A stretch of 64,000 nucleotides of DNA, from assembly GCF_000252445.1 (NCBI RefSeq), contig NC_017790.1, positions 736,001 through 800,000 of the forward strand, in the 5' to 3' direction. The notes under the pieces were generated by a model. That model did not search any database. It was not told where the DNA came from and saw nothing but the letters and a program-made list of their open reading frames with translations. This document shows, piece after piece, positions 47,230 through 55,767 of this stretch (its first letter is position 1; every line of letters begins with the position of its first letter). The DNA comes from Deinococcus gobiensis I-0 (GTDB lineage Bacteria; Deinococcota; Deinococci; Deinococcales; Deinococcaceae). The position numbers and the translations under genes were made by a program.

Positions 47230-48195
47230 ATGCTATACGCCACCCGCCTTAACTCTCTCAAGGCACGCCCCGAGCTGTATTTCGCCCCGGGACCGATCCG
47301 GACCCCCGACCTGCTCGCGCGCGCGGCGCGCATTCAGGGTCTGAGTTCGCTCAGCCTCAACTTTCCCGAGCACTTCACCCCCGCCACCCTGCGCGAGACC
47401 AAGCAGACCATCGAGGCGCTGGGCCTGAGCGTCGACAGCCTGAATGTCCGCTACCCGGCAGACACTTTCGGCGACGGCGGATTTACCCATCCGGACGCGG
47501 CCGTGCGCCGTTCGGCCATTGACCTGACCTGTCAGGCCCTGGACGCCTGCGCCGAGCTGGGTGGCAACCACGTCATCGTCTGGCCGGGCTTCGACGGTTT
47601 CGACTACCCCTTCCAGGACAGCTATGAGCGCATGTTCGCGCACACGGTGGACGGATTCGCGCAGGTGGCGGCCCATAACCCCGCCATGCGCGTCGGTCTG
47701 GAATACAAGCCCTGGGAGCCGCGCAAGTATTCGTTCATCGGTAACATGGGCGAGGCGATGCTCGTGGTGAACGAGGTCGGGGCCGACAACCTGGGCGTCG
47801 TGCTGGACTACTGCCACGCCCAGATGGCCAACGAACACGCCCCCAAGGCCGCCGCGCTGGCCCTGCGCCACGATAAGCTGTTCGGCGTCCACCTCAACGA
47901 CGGCTACGGCCGCCAGGACGACGGCATGATGGTCGGCACGGCCAGCCTCGTCACGACCCTGGAACTGCTCATGCTGCTGGAGCGCAGCGGGTATCCGGGC
48001 ACCATCTACTTCGACACCTTCCCCCTGCGCGAAGACCCCGTGCGCGAATGTGAGTGGAATATCCGCATCACCGAGCGGCTGCTCCAGCTCGCGCGTGAGT
48101 TGGCGGCCGACCAGAGCCTCGGGCACGGCCACGACGCCTTCAACGTGACCCGCGTCATCGAGCGCCTGCTGTTTCCGGAACGCGTTCATGCCTGA
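47230..48195 (+). CDS. Xylose-isomerase-like TIM-barrel sugar isomerase
   Basis: A 321-residue cytosolic protein of the AP-endonuclease-2/xylose isomerase-like barrel. Metal-site segments include GLEYKPWEPRKYSF, VVLDYCHAQMAN, FGVHLNDGYGRQDD and IYFDTFPLRED, carrying the Glu, Asp and His ligands. It probably isomerises or epimerises a pentose or deoxyhexose before phosphorylation. AGGAGG precedes ATG 47230. The stop overlaps the kinase gene by eight bases. The real substrate cannot be named. Confidence 0.82.
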   Translation: MLYATRLNSLKARPELYFAPGPIRTPDLLARAARIQGLSSLSLNFPEHFTPATLRETKQTIEALGLSVDSLNVRYPADTFGDGGFTHPDAAVRRSAIDLTCQALDACAELGGNHVIVWPGFDGFDYPFQDSYERMFAHTVDGFAQVAAHNPAMRVGLEYKPWEPRKYSFIGNMGEAMLVVNEVGADNLGVVLDYCHAQMANEHAPKAAALALRHDKLFGVHLNDGYGRQDDGMMVGTASLVTTLELLMLLERSGYPGTIYFDTFPLREDPVRECEWNIRITERLLQLARELAADQSLGHGHDAFNVTRVIERLLFPERVHA

Positions 48196-49066
48196 GACGG
48201 CCCGCCCACAGGTGACGTTTGTCGGCAGCGTCCATCTGGACCGGATGCTGCGCCTCGCCGCCCTGCCGACGCCCGGCGAGACCGTGATCGCGCAGGAGGG
48301 CTGGAGCCAGCTCGGAGGCAAGGCCGCCAACCAGGCGCTCGCCGCCGCCGGGACCGGGCTGGTGCGCTCCGTGCTCGTCGCCTGCCTGGGGCGCGACAAC
48401 GACGGCCATCAGGCGCAGCGCCACCTGGAAGCCCAGGGCGTCGTGACCGAACTCGACTGGAGCGAACGCCTGCCGACTGGCAGCAGCGTGGCGCTGCTCG
48501 ACGCGGCCGGAGAGAACGTGGGGGTCGTGTCGCCGGGCGCCAACGCCGACCTGAGTGCCGAGAGTGCGCTGCGGGCCCTGCGCGCCTCGCCCGATCTGCT
48601 CGTCTGCCAGTGGGAAACCTCGGCCGAGGTGCTGCGGGAGGTGCTCACGGCGGCGCGCGCAGCGGGGGTGCCCAGTCTCCTGAACGCCGCGCCCTGGCTG
48701 GACACCCACCGGGACCTGCTGGCCCTGGCCGACCACGTGGTCGTCAACGCCGTCGAGGCGCAGGCCTGGACCGGCACCGATCCTCAGACCCGGCCCACAC
48801 GCCTGGACTCGGGCCACCCGAGCGTCGTCGTGACTCTGGGTGCGGGCGGGGTGCTGCTGTACGAGGACGGCGACCTCACCTGCGACCTCGCCGCGCCCCG
48901 CGTGCAGGCCCGCTCGACCCACGGCGCGGGTGACCACTTCGTCGGCGTCCTCGGCACGCATCTGGCCTGCGGCATGACGCTGCCCGGCGCCCTGGAACGC
49001 GCCGTCGTCTCGGCCGCCGTGTTCGTGGAACGTCTGCACAAAAATCTTCTGCCCGCGCTGGTCTGA
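48188..49066 (+). CDS. PfkB-family carbohydrate kinase
   Basis: A 292-residue ribokinase-type enzyme. The first motif, WSQLGGKAANQALAAAGTG, binds the sugar; the second, ARSTHGAGDHFVGVLGTHLACG, holds the catalytic Asp in the DTxGAGD-like THGAGDHF. VTLGAGGVLL is a beta strand near the ATP site. The usual DTxGAGD is altered to STHGAGD. It would phosphorylate the sugar delivered by the ABC importer downstream. It overlaps the isomerase gene. Confidence 0.88.
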   Translation: MPETARPQVTFVGSVHLDRMLRLAALPTPGETVIAQEGWSQLGGKAANQALAAAGTGLVRSVLVACLGRDNDGHQAQRHLEAQGVVTELDWSERLPTGSSVALLDAAGENVGVVSPGANADLSAESALRALRASPDLLVCQWETSAEVLREVLTAARAAGVPSLLNAAPWLDTHRDLLALADHVVVNAVEAQAWTGTDPQTRPTRLDSGHPSVVVTLGAGGVLLYEDGDLTCDLAAPRVQARSTHGAGDHFVGVLGTHLACGMTLPGALERAVVSAAVFVERLHKNLLPALV

Positions 49067-49128
49067 CGCCGGGCCGCCGAATCCGTCCCCCCATCCGATT
49101 CCCGCCTTTTGCCTGAGGAGGCTCTCCC

Positions 49129-50127
49129 ATGAAGACCCAGAAGCTGCTGCCCGTCCTGACCGTCCTGCTCGCCGGCGCCGCCGCCGCGCAGACCTTCTCG
49201 CCCGACACCGAAAAGAGCCGCGTGGCCTCCGACCAGCTCGTCAAGCAGTTCGGTGCCGTGCCCAAGCCCGCCGCCGGCGTCCAGATCGGCGGCGTGATGA
49301 AGGCGCTGTCCAACGAGTACTGGCAGCTGCTGCGCACGGGCTACCTGAAGGGGGGCACCAAGTACGGCGTGAAGGTGGACGCCCAGGCCCCCAGCAACGA
49401 GAGTGACCAGATCGGCCAGCTCAGCATGATGAACACCATGATCGGCAAGGGCTACAAGGCCCTGCTCATCTCGCCCCAGAGCGACGTGAACCTGCTGCCG
49501 GGCATCGTGCGCGCCGACAAGACCAGCCTGGTCATCAACGTGAACGACGCGGTGGCCCCCACCGCCCAGCACTTCGTCGGCAACATCCAGTACGACAACG
49601 GCGTGAGCGTGGCGAACTACCTGCTCAAGACCTTCCCCAAGGGCGGGCAGATCGCCGTGATCGAGGGGCAGGCGGGCGTCTACGCCGCCAAGCAGCGCAC
49701 CCTGGGCTTCAAGACGACCCTCGCCAAGAACCCGGCCCTGAAGATCGTCGCCAGCGTGCCCGCCGACTGGGACCGCCAGAAGGCCTTCTCGACCGCCCGT
49801 GACCTGCTGCGCCGTTACCCCGACCTGACCGCCTTCTACTGCAACAACGACACGATGGCCCTGGGCGTCGTCGAGGCGGTCAAGGCCTCGGGCCGCCTGG
49901 GCAAGACGCTGGTCTTCGGCACCGACGGCATCAACGCCGCCTACGACAGCATCAAGAAGGGCGAGCTGACGGGCACGGTGGACTCCTTCCCGGTCCTGAC
50001 CGGCGAAGTGGCCGTCGAGGTCGCCGTGCGCCTGCTGGCCGGCCAGAAGCTGCCCAAGGTGATCGCCACGCCGCAGGCGCTGGTCATGAAGGACAGCGTC
50101 GCCAAGTACGAGCAGTTCAAGAAATAA
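49129..50127 (+). CDS. Sugar ABC substrate-binding protein (RbsB type)
   Basis: A 332-residue periplasmic protein with signal peptide MKTQKLLPVLTVLLAGAAAAQ. The type-I periplasmic-binding fold shows IGGVMKALSNEYWQLLRTGY, GKGYKALLISPQSDVNLLPGI, GQIAVIEGQAGVYAAKQRTLGF and FYCNNDTMALGVVEAVK. It is related to ribose, xylose and galactose binding proteins. GAGGAGG lies before the ATG. It is followed by the ATPase and permease of the same importer. Confidence 0.9.
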   Translation: MKTQKLLPVLTVLLAGAAAAQTFSPDTEKSRVASDQLVKQFGAVPKPAAGVQIGGVMKALSNEYWQLLRTGYLKGGTKYGVKVDAQAPSNESDQIGQLSMMNTMIGKGYKALLISPQSDVNLLPGIVRADKTSLVINVNDAVAPTAQHFVGNIQYDNGVSVANYLLKTFPKGGQIAVIEGQAGVYAAKQRTLGFKTTLAKNPALKIVASVPADWDRQKAFSTARDLLRRYPDLTAFYCNNDTMALGVVEAVKASGRLGKTLVFGTDGINAAYDSIKKGELTGTVDSFPVLTGEVAVEVAVRLLAGQKLPKVIATPQALVMKDSVAKYEQFKK

Positions 50128-50202
50128 GCGCCCAGGCGGGGGCCGGCTGGCCTGGGTCAGCCGGCCGCGCCTTTGGCCCCCAGACCCTTTCAGGAGACCG
50201 AC

Positions 50203-51699
50203 GTGACGGAAGTGCTGTCCGCACAACACATCAACAAGTCGTTCAGCGGCGTTCAGGTGCTGCACGACGTGCAGTTCTCGCTGATGGCCGGCGAGGTCCA
50301 CGCGCTGCTGGGCGAGAACGGCGCGGGCAAGAGCACGCTGCTCAAGACCCTGTTCGGCATGCACCTGCCCGACAGCGGGACCCTCAGCGTCGCCGGCCAG
50401 CCGGTCGTGCTCGGCAGCCCCAGGGACGCGCAGTCGCAGGGCATCGCCATGATCCATCAGGAACTGGCGCTCATTCCCGAGCTGAGCGTCGCGCAGAACG
50501 TGCTGCTGGGCAACGAGGGCCGCGAGGTCCTGAACTACGGTCAGATGCAGGCGCGGGTGCGGCCCTTCCTGGAGCAGGTCGGCCTGAACGTCCACCCGGC
50601 CACGCCGGTCAAGCGCCTGACCATCGCGCAGCAGCAGATGGTCGAGATCGCCCGCGCCGTCGCGCGCCAGGCCCGCATCATCATCATGGACGAGCCGACC
50701 TCCAGCCTCACCACCCACGAGATCGAACAGCTCTACCGCGTGGTGCGCGACCTCACGGCGCGCGGCGTGGGCATCATCTATGTCAGCCACCACTTCGACG
50801 AGATCGAGGAACTGGCCGACCGGGTGACGGTGCTGCGCGACGGCCGCTACATCGGCACGGTGCAGCAGCGCGAGGTGACCCAGGACCAGCTCGTGACCAT
50901 GATGGTGGGCCGCGAACTCGTCGCCCAGACCGCGCCCCCCGCCCGTACGCCCGGCGCGGTGCGCCTGGAGGTCCGGGGCCTGAGCGGCGACGGCTTCCGT
51001 GACGTGTCGCTCCAGGTGCGCGCCGGAGAGGTCGTGACCCTCGCGGGCCTGATCGGCGCGGGGCGCACCGAGGTGCTGCGGGCCATCTACGGCGCGGACC
51101 CCTCGGCGGGCGGCGAAGTGCGGCTGGAAGGCGCGGCCATGTCCAGACGGACACCCGCCGACATGATGCGCCGGGGCGTGGGGTTCATCGCGGAGGACCG
51201 CCGCCACCAGGGCATCGTGCCCGACGCGCGGGTCAGCGTGAACATGATGCTCACGAGCTGGGCCAAGGGGAAGGTCGGGGTCGGGGAGCGCGACATGTTG
51301 CGCGTGGCCGAGCCGCAGATCCAGCAGCTCGGCATCCGGCCCGCCAACCCCAACCAGATCATCCGCCGCCTGTCCGGGGGCAACCAGCAGAAGGTCATCC
51401 TGGCCCGCTGGCTCTCGGCAGGTTGCGACCTCCTGCTCATCGACGAACCCACGCGCGGTATCGACGTGGCGAGCAAGGCGGACATCTACGCCCTGATCGA
51501 CGACCTGGCCCAGGCCGGGGTCGCGGTGCTGATGGTGTCGTCCGAGCTGCCCGAGGTCCTGCGGCTGAGCGACCGAATTCTCGTGATGCGCGAAGGCCGC
51601 CTCGCCGGCGAGCTAGCTGCCGCAGACGCCAGCGAGGAACGCATCCTGGCCCTCGCCACCGGAGCCCAAACCCATGCAAAAGATCCAGCCGTCGCCTAA
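50203..51699 (+). CDS. Sugar ABC importer ATPase (RbsA type, two domains)
   Basis: A 498-residue protein with two ATP-binding halves. The first has GENGAGKSTLL and IIIMDEPTSSL; its signature reads LTIAQQQMVEIA, not LSGG. The second half has a degenerate Walker A (GLIGAGRTEVL), a good signature (LSGGNQQKVILARWL) and LLIDEPTRGIDV. This layout is characteristic of CUT2 monosaccharide importers. GTG 50203 with AGGAG six bases upstream is the start; 26 bases overlap the permease gene. Confidence 0.93.
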   Translation: MTEVLSAQHINKSFSGVQVLHDVQFSLMAGEVHALLGENGAGKSTLLKTLFGMHLPDSGTLSVAGQPVVLGSPRDAQSQGIAMIHQELALIPELSVAQNVLLGNEGREVLNYGQMQARVRPFLEQVGLNVHPATPVKRLTIAQQQMVEIARAVARQARIIIMDEPTSSLTTHEIEQLYRVVRDLTARGVGIIYVSHHFDEIEELADRVTVLRDGRYIGTVQQREVTQDQLVTMMVGRELVAQTAPPARTPGAVRLEVRGLSGDGFRDVSLQVRAGEVVTLAGLIGAGRTEVLRAIYGADPSAGGEVRLEGAAMSRRTPADMMRRGVGFIAEDRRHQGIVPDARVSVNMMLTSWAKGKVGVGERDMLRVAEPQIQQLGIRPANPNQIIRRLSGGNQQKVILARWLSAGCDLLLIDEPTRGIDVASKADIYALIDDLAQAGVAVLMVSSELPEVLRLSDRILVMREGRLAGELAAADASEERILALATGAQTHAKDPAVA

Positions 51700-52645
51700 G
51701 AGCGCCAACCGCGCCGCCCTCGTCGAACGCCTGCGCGAGGCGGGCATCCTCGCCATCCTGCTGCTCGGGGCGGTGGTGTTCAGCTTCCTGGTGCCCTCGT
51801 TCTTCTCGGTGGACAACGCCATCAACGGCATCGGCCTGAGCGCGGCGATCAACACCATCGTCGCCATCGGCCTGACCTACGTCATCATCACGGGCGGGAT
51901 CGACCTGAGTGTCGGGTCCACCGCCGCGCTGGCCGCCGTGATCGGGGCCGACCTCATGCAGCGCGGCACGCCTGTCCTGCTCGCGGTCCTGATCGCCCTG
52001 GCGGTCGGCGCGGTCGCGGGGCTGGTCAACGGCCTGCTCGTCACGCGCGTGCAGCTCGCGCCCTTCATCGTCACGCTGGGCACCATGACCTTCTACCGGG
52101 GCCTGGCCCTGTCCTACACGGGCGGGCAGCCGATCCTGTCGCTGCCCGACGGCTTCAAGCGGGCGCTGGGCGGCACGGTGCTGGGCCTGCCCATTCCGCT
52201 CGTGGCGGCCCTGGCACTCGTGGCGCTCTTCACGGTCTTCCTGAAGTTCACCCGGACCGGCCAGTACATCCTGGCCCTGGGGGGCAATGCCGAGGCCGTG
52301 CGCCTGAGTGGGATCAACACCAACCGCTACATCACCCTGACCTACGTGATCTCCGGCGTGCTGGCGGCCTTCGCGGCGCTGGTCCTCATCGCGCAGCTCG
52401 GCGCGGCCGAGCCCATCCTGGGCAGCGGCTGGGAGCTGAGCGCCATCGCGGCGGCCGTGGTCGGCGGCACGAGCCTGTCGGGCGGCAAGGGCAACGTCGT
52501 CGGGGCGCTGCTGGGGGCGCTGCTGCTGAGCATGCTGCAAAATGTCCTGACCCTGATGGGTGTTCAGGCGTTCTACCAGCTGCTCGCCACGGGCGTCATC
52601 ATCATCGGGGCGATGGTCATCGACCGCTACACGCGCGGACGCTGA
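51674..52645 (+). CDS. Sugar ABC permease (RbsC type)
   Basis: A 323-residue permease with about ten helices. The motif YVIITGGIDLSVGSTAALAAVIGADL and the segment LGGNAEAVRLSGINTNRYITLTYVISG are diagnostic of RbsC/XylH/AraH permeases. GGTSLSGGKGNVVGALLGALLLSMLQNVLTL forms the last helices. It forms the membrane channel of the importer and is the last gene of the operon, followed by a strong terminator. Confidence 0.93.
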   Translation: MQKIQPSPKSANRAALVERLREAGILAILLLGAVVFSFLVPSFFSVDNAINGIGLSAAINTIVAIGLTYVIITGGIDLSVGSTAALAAVIGADLMQRGTPVLLAVLIALAVGAVAGLVNGLLVTRVQLAPFIVTLGTMTFYRGLALSYTGGQPILSLPDGFKRALGGTVLGLPIPLVAALALVALFTVFLKFTRTGQYILALGGNAEAVRLSGINTNRYITLTYVISGVLAAFAALVLIAQLGAAEPILGSGWELSAIAAAVVGGTSLSGGKGNVVGALLGALLLSMLQNVLTLMGVQAFYQLLATGVIIIGAMVIDRYTRGR

Positions 52646-52653
52646 GCAGAGCG

Positions 52654-52706
52654 GCGAGAGCGAAGGGCGGCCTCCAGATGCGGGGCCGCCCTTCGCTCTC
52701 GCTCTT
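52654..52706 (+). terminator. Strong terminator between sugar operon and DeoR gene
   Basis: Perfect 19-bp arms (52654-52672 and 52684-52702) with an 11-base loop, followed by TCTTCC on the plus strand. It also ends transcripts of the convergent regulator gene. Confidence 0.85.
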
Positions 52707-52709
52707 CCT

Positions 52710-53459
52710 TCAGGTCAGGGTGAGGGCCGGGCCGGCGTCCTTGAGCCAGGCGAGGCGGCGGCTGCCCCGGTCGGTGACGATCTGGTCCACGCTCTGAAGG
52801 GTGCAGACCTGGGCCATCGCCCGCCAGCCGAACTTGGTGTGGTCGGCCAGCAGGACGGTCTGCTGACTGACCTGGATGGCGAGGCGCTTGACAGTCGCCT
52901 CCTCAATGACCGCGTTGGAGATCCCGCGTTCGTCCACCGCGTGCGCGCCCATCAGGAACAGGTCGGCGCGCAGGTCGCGCAGCTGGTCTTCGGTCCAGGG
53001 CCCCGTGATGCTGAAGCTGTCGCTGCGGACCCGGCCGCCCAGCAGCAGGACCTCCGTCGCACCGACGGCGAGGGCCTGGGCAGCCGGAAGGTCCAGGGCG
53101 ATGGCGGTCAGCGGGCGGCCGGCCAGCCGCCGGGCGACTTCCAGGATGGTCGTGCCCGCGTCGAAGATGACCGTGGAGCCGTCGCGGACCTGCCGGGCCA
53201 TCGCCTCGGCGATGGCGCTCTTTTCGGCCTGCATCCGCACGGATTTGGTGGCGAAGGCCGGTTCCTGGTGGGCGCTGCGTTCGAGCCGCACCGCCCCGCC
53301 GTGGGTCCGGGCGAGCTGGCCCCGTTCGGAGAGCTGCTGGAGGTCGCGCCGGATGGTCGCCTCGGACACCCCGACCTTCTGGGCGAGTTCCTGGGTCAGG
53401 AGACTCTCGTGAGCGTCCATCAGCTCGAGAATGCGCGTGTGCCGCTCAAATGGGAGCAT
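52710..53459 (-). CDS. DeoR/GlpR-family sugar repressor
   Basis: A 249-residue repressor. The winged helix, ERHTRILELMDAHESLLTQELAQKVGVSEATIRRDLQQLSERGQL, carries the DeoR signature. The sugar-phosphate sensing domain includes VIFDAGTTILEVARRL and VLLLGGRVR. It probably responds to a phosphorylated sugar made by the PfkB kinase and controls the convergent operon through the palindrome at 47122. TATATT lies eight bases before ATG 53459, suggesting a leaderless message. Confidence 0.9.
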   Translation of the reverse strand: MLPFERHTRILELMDAHESLLTQELAQKVGVSEATIRRDLQQLSERGQLARTHGGAVRLERSAHQEPAFATKSVRMQAEKSAIAEAMARQVRDGSTVIFDAGTTILEVARRLAGRPLTAIALDLPAAQALAVGATEVLLLGGRVRSDSFSITGPWTEDQLRDLRADLFLMGAHAVDERGISNAVIEEATVKRLAIQVSQQTVLLADHTKFGWRAMAQVCTLQSVDQIVTDRGSRRLAWLKDAGPALTLT

Positions 53460-53505
53460 ATGCGCAGAATATAAGCCAGTTCGCTCATGGCGGCGGCGAA
53501 AAGGT

Positions 53506-54537
53506 CTACAGGGCGGGGCGTCGCGCGGCGGTGCGGCGCAGGGACCGGGTGGACTCGCGGATGCTGAGGGTCAGTGGAAAATCCGGCAGGGTCGGCATTT
53601 CTCCCTGAAGCAGCCCCAGCGTGTGCGCGGCGAGCGCGCGCCCGATCTGGTAGGTCGGCTGATGGACGGTCGTCAGGGGCGGCGTGGTGAAGGCGCTGCC
53701 GGGCAGGTCGTCGAAGCCCACGAGCGACACGTCGTCGGGCACGCGCAGGCCCTGGCGGTACAGGGCCAGGCGTGCCCCGACCGCCATCTGGTCGTTGGCG
53801 GCGAAGATGGCCGTGAAGGGACACCCGTTCCCGAGCAGGCGCAGCGTGCCCTGATAGGCGGCCTGTTCCAGAAAGTCGCCCTGCACGACGAGTTCCGGCG
53901 GGGAGGGCAGGTCGTTGTCGCGCAGCGCCGCTTGGTAGCCCCGCAGCCGCTCCTCGGCGTCCTGCTGGCCGTCCGGGCCGCGCAGGTGCGCGATATCGCG
54001 GTGCCCCAGTTCGATGAGGTGACGCGTCGCCAGATACGCGCCCTGGTACTGGTCCAGGGTCAGGCAGCGGGCGTCCAGCTCGGGGACGTGCCGCCCGAAC
54101 ACGACCAGGGGCACCCGCCCGGCGATGTCGAGCAGTTCCTCGCCCGGCAGGGTGCTGCCCAGCAGGACCAGGGCGTCCACCTTGCGGTAGATCAGGGTCT
54201 CGATGGCCCCGGACTCGCGCTGCTGCGACCAGTGGCCGCTTTGCAGTACGGGCTGGTAGGGGGTGTCGAACAGCCCGTGCTCGAACCCCCGGATCACGTC
54301 GGCGTAATAGGGGCTGACGATGTCCTCCGCGATCACGCCGACAGTCATGCTGCGGCCCGTGATGAGGCTCTTGGCGAGGTAGTTCGGCTGGAATCCCAGT
54401 TCCTGGAGGGCGCGGTTCACCGCCTGCCGTTTGTCCTCGGCCACGAAGGCCGTGCCGTTGATGGTCCGCGACACCGTACTGACCGAAACGCCAGCCACCC
54501 GCGCCACCTCGGTGATGGTCGTTCCTGACTTCTTCAC
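53506..54537 (-). CDS. LacI-family transcriptional regulator
   Basis: A 343-residue LacI regulator: TITEVARVAGVSVSTVSRTINGTAFVAEDKRQAVNRALQELGFQPN at the N-terminus (HTH and hinge helix), then the periplasmic-binding-like sensor (VGVIAEDIVSPYYADVIRGFE, FTAIFAANDQMAVGARLALYRQGLRVPDDVSLVGFDD). It likely controls the adjacent GH16 and GH26 glycanases. A GTG start at 54537 is chosen because TAGAGT ends seven bases before it; an in-frame GTG three codons earlier overlaps that box. Confidence 0.9.
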   Translation of the reverse strand: MKKSGTTITEVARVAGVSVSTVSRTINGTAFVAEDKRQAVNRALQELGFQPNYLAKSLITGRSMTVGVIAEDIVSPYYADVIRGFEHGLFDTPYQPVLQSGHWSQQRESGAIETLIYRKVDALVLLGSTLPGEELLDIAGRVPLVVFGRHVPELDARCLTLDQYQGAYLATRHLIELGHRDIAHLRGPDGQQDAEERLRGYQAALRDNDLPSPPELVVQGDFLEQAAYQGTLRLLGNGCPFTAIFAANDQMAVGARLALYRQGLRVPDDVSLVGFDDLPGSAFTTPPLTTVHQPTYQIGRALAAHTLGLLQGEMPTLPDFPLTLSIRESTRSLRRTAARRPAL

Positions 54538-54599
54538 CGGGTCCACTCTAGAGCATCTGTCCGGCGAGGGCCGGGGTGACCGGGCGGCTCCTGCGCGCG

Positions 54600-55391
54600 T
54601 CAGAAGAGATTGTTCCAGATGGCGGTTCCCGTACCGCCTCCGTAGCTGCCCAGGAACCCGGCCGCGTCGGCGGTGTTGCTGCCGCGCCAGAAGTTCGCGA
54701 TGAGCTGCTGCGACTGCGTGGGCCAGGCGGCGGCGGGCACCTGCATGCTGGTGCTGCCGCTGGGGGCAGTCACGACGGTCGCGCCCAGGCCCAGCGAGGA
54801 GTTCCTGTACATCGTGAAACTGAGCTGACCGTCGAGGTACCACTGGATGCTGGCGGCCTGCCATTTGACCTCGACGTGGTGCCAGGCGTTGCTGGTCGCG
54901 GGTCGCCACGCCTCGAACACGTAGCGGCTGCCCCCGTTGCGGAAGATCAGGGCCGGATGCAGCGCGCCCCTGGCGGGCACGAACTCGGCGTCGATCTCGT
55001 TCCACAGCGTGCCGTTGTCGGTGTACGTGAAGACGGTCGTGGTGGTCCCGGCGACACCCGGCACGTACAGGTCGCCCCCGAAAGAACTGCCCTGCGTCTT
55101 CCAGCGGCCACTCTTGACCTCGCTGCACGTACTCGAATCTAGATAACCGTATACGGCCTGATCCGAGCCGCTGCCCAGGGTGATGTTTCTGGGCGAGAAG
55201 GTGCAGCCGAACAGCGGGTCGCCGTTTTTCCAGTTCGAGGCGGTCCAGGTCTGGCCCCAGCGGCTGAAGGAGCCGGACACGGCCTGCGGGGTGAAGGCCA
55301 CCGGATCGCCTGTCAGGGACGGGGACGAGTGGCCGCACCCCGCGAGCAGCAGGCCGGAGAGCAGGGTGGCAGACAGGGCAGCAATGCGCAT
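54600..55391 (-). CDS. GH16 endo-beta-glucanase lipoprotein
   Basis: A 263-residue lipoprotein with lipobox LLLAGC. The jelly-roll glycanase core has W-N-E-I-D-A-E-F, the E-x-D-x-E signature with nucleophile Glu about 132, Asp about 134 and acid Glu about 136. WHHVEVKWQAASIQWYLDGQL and a terminal IANFWRGS fit lichenase/laminarinase-like enzymes. It probably cleaves mixed-linkage or beta-1,3-glucans at the cell surface. ATG 55391 is used since AGGAGG lies six bases before it; an earlier ATG touches that site. Confidence 0.85.
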   Translation of the reverse strand: MRIAALSATLLSGLLLAGCGHSSPSLTGDPVAFTPQAVSGSFSRWGQTWTASNWKNGDPLFGCTFSPRNITLGSGSDQAVYGYLDSSTCSEVKSGRWKTQGSSFGGDLYVPGVAGTTTTVFTYTDNGTLWNEIDAEFVPARGALHPALIFRNGGSRYVFEAWRPATSNAWHHVEVKWQAASIQWYLDGQLSFTMYRNSSLGLGATVVTAPSGSTSMQVPAAAWPTQSQQLIANFWRGSNTADAAGFLGSYGGGTGTAIWNNLF

Positions 55392-55528
55392 GGACATCCT
55401 CCTGGGGGAATGAGGGCAACTGGGGCAGCCACTGGGGCAGCCACGCCGGAGCGGCCGGGCTGGCTGCCGGTGGGGGACAAGACGCGGTCCGTCTTGAAAT
55501 TGTGGAGCTGAGACGGAGCGTACTCCGG

Positions 55529-55688
55529 GAAAAGCTTTTCTTCAAGTGCCGCGAACATCGACTGGGTACTGCGAAAAATTCAAGACCCGATCACCCTCTC
55601 CGGTATTGCTCCGGTGCGCGCCCGTCTGGAACAGGCTTGGAGCTTATGAAAAGGATTTCTTGACGAGATGAAGTCCTGCTGTTAGGGT
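55529..55688 (+). promoter_or_regulatory. Promoter with paired operator-like palindromes between glycanase genes
   Basis: GAAAAGCTTTTC (55529-55540) is a perfect palindrome; a relative, GAAAAGGATTTC (55648-55659), abuts the -35 box. Both are followed by TT. The promoter is TTGACG (55660-55665), 17 bases, TAGGGT (55683-55688), reading into the GH26 gene. The first site lies toward the GH16 gene, so one LacI-type protein could control both. Confidence 0.6.
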
Positions 55689-55767
55689 GGCTCCACACCC
55701 AGTTCGGTTTTCACCTGTACGGCTGCCTGCCGCCGTGCCCGCCCCTTCCCGTCTTCCAGGAGTTCCG

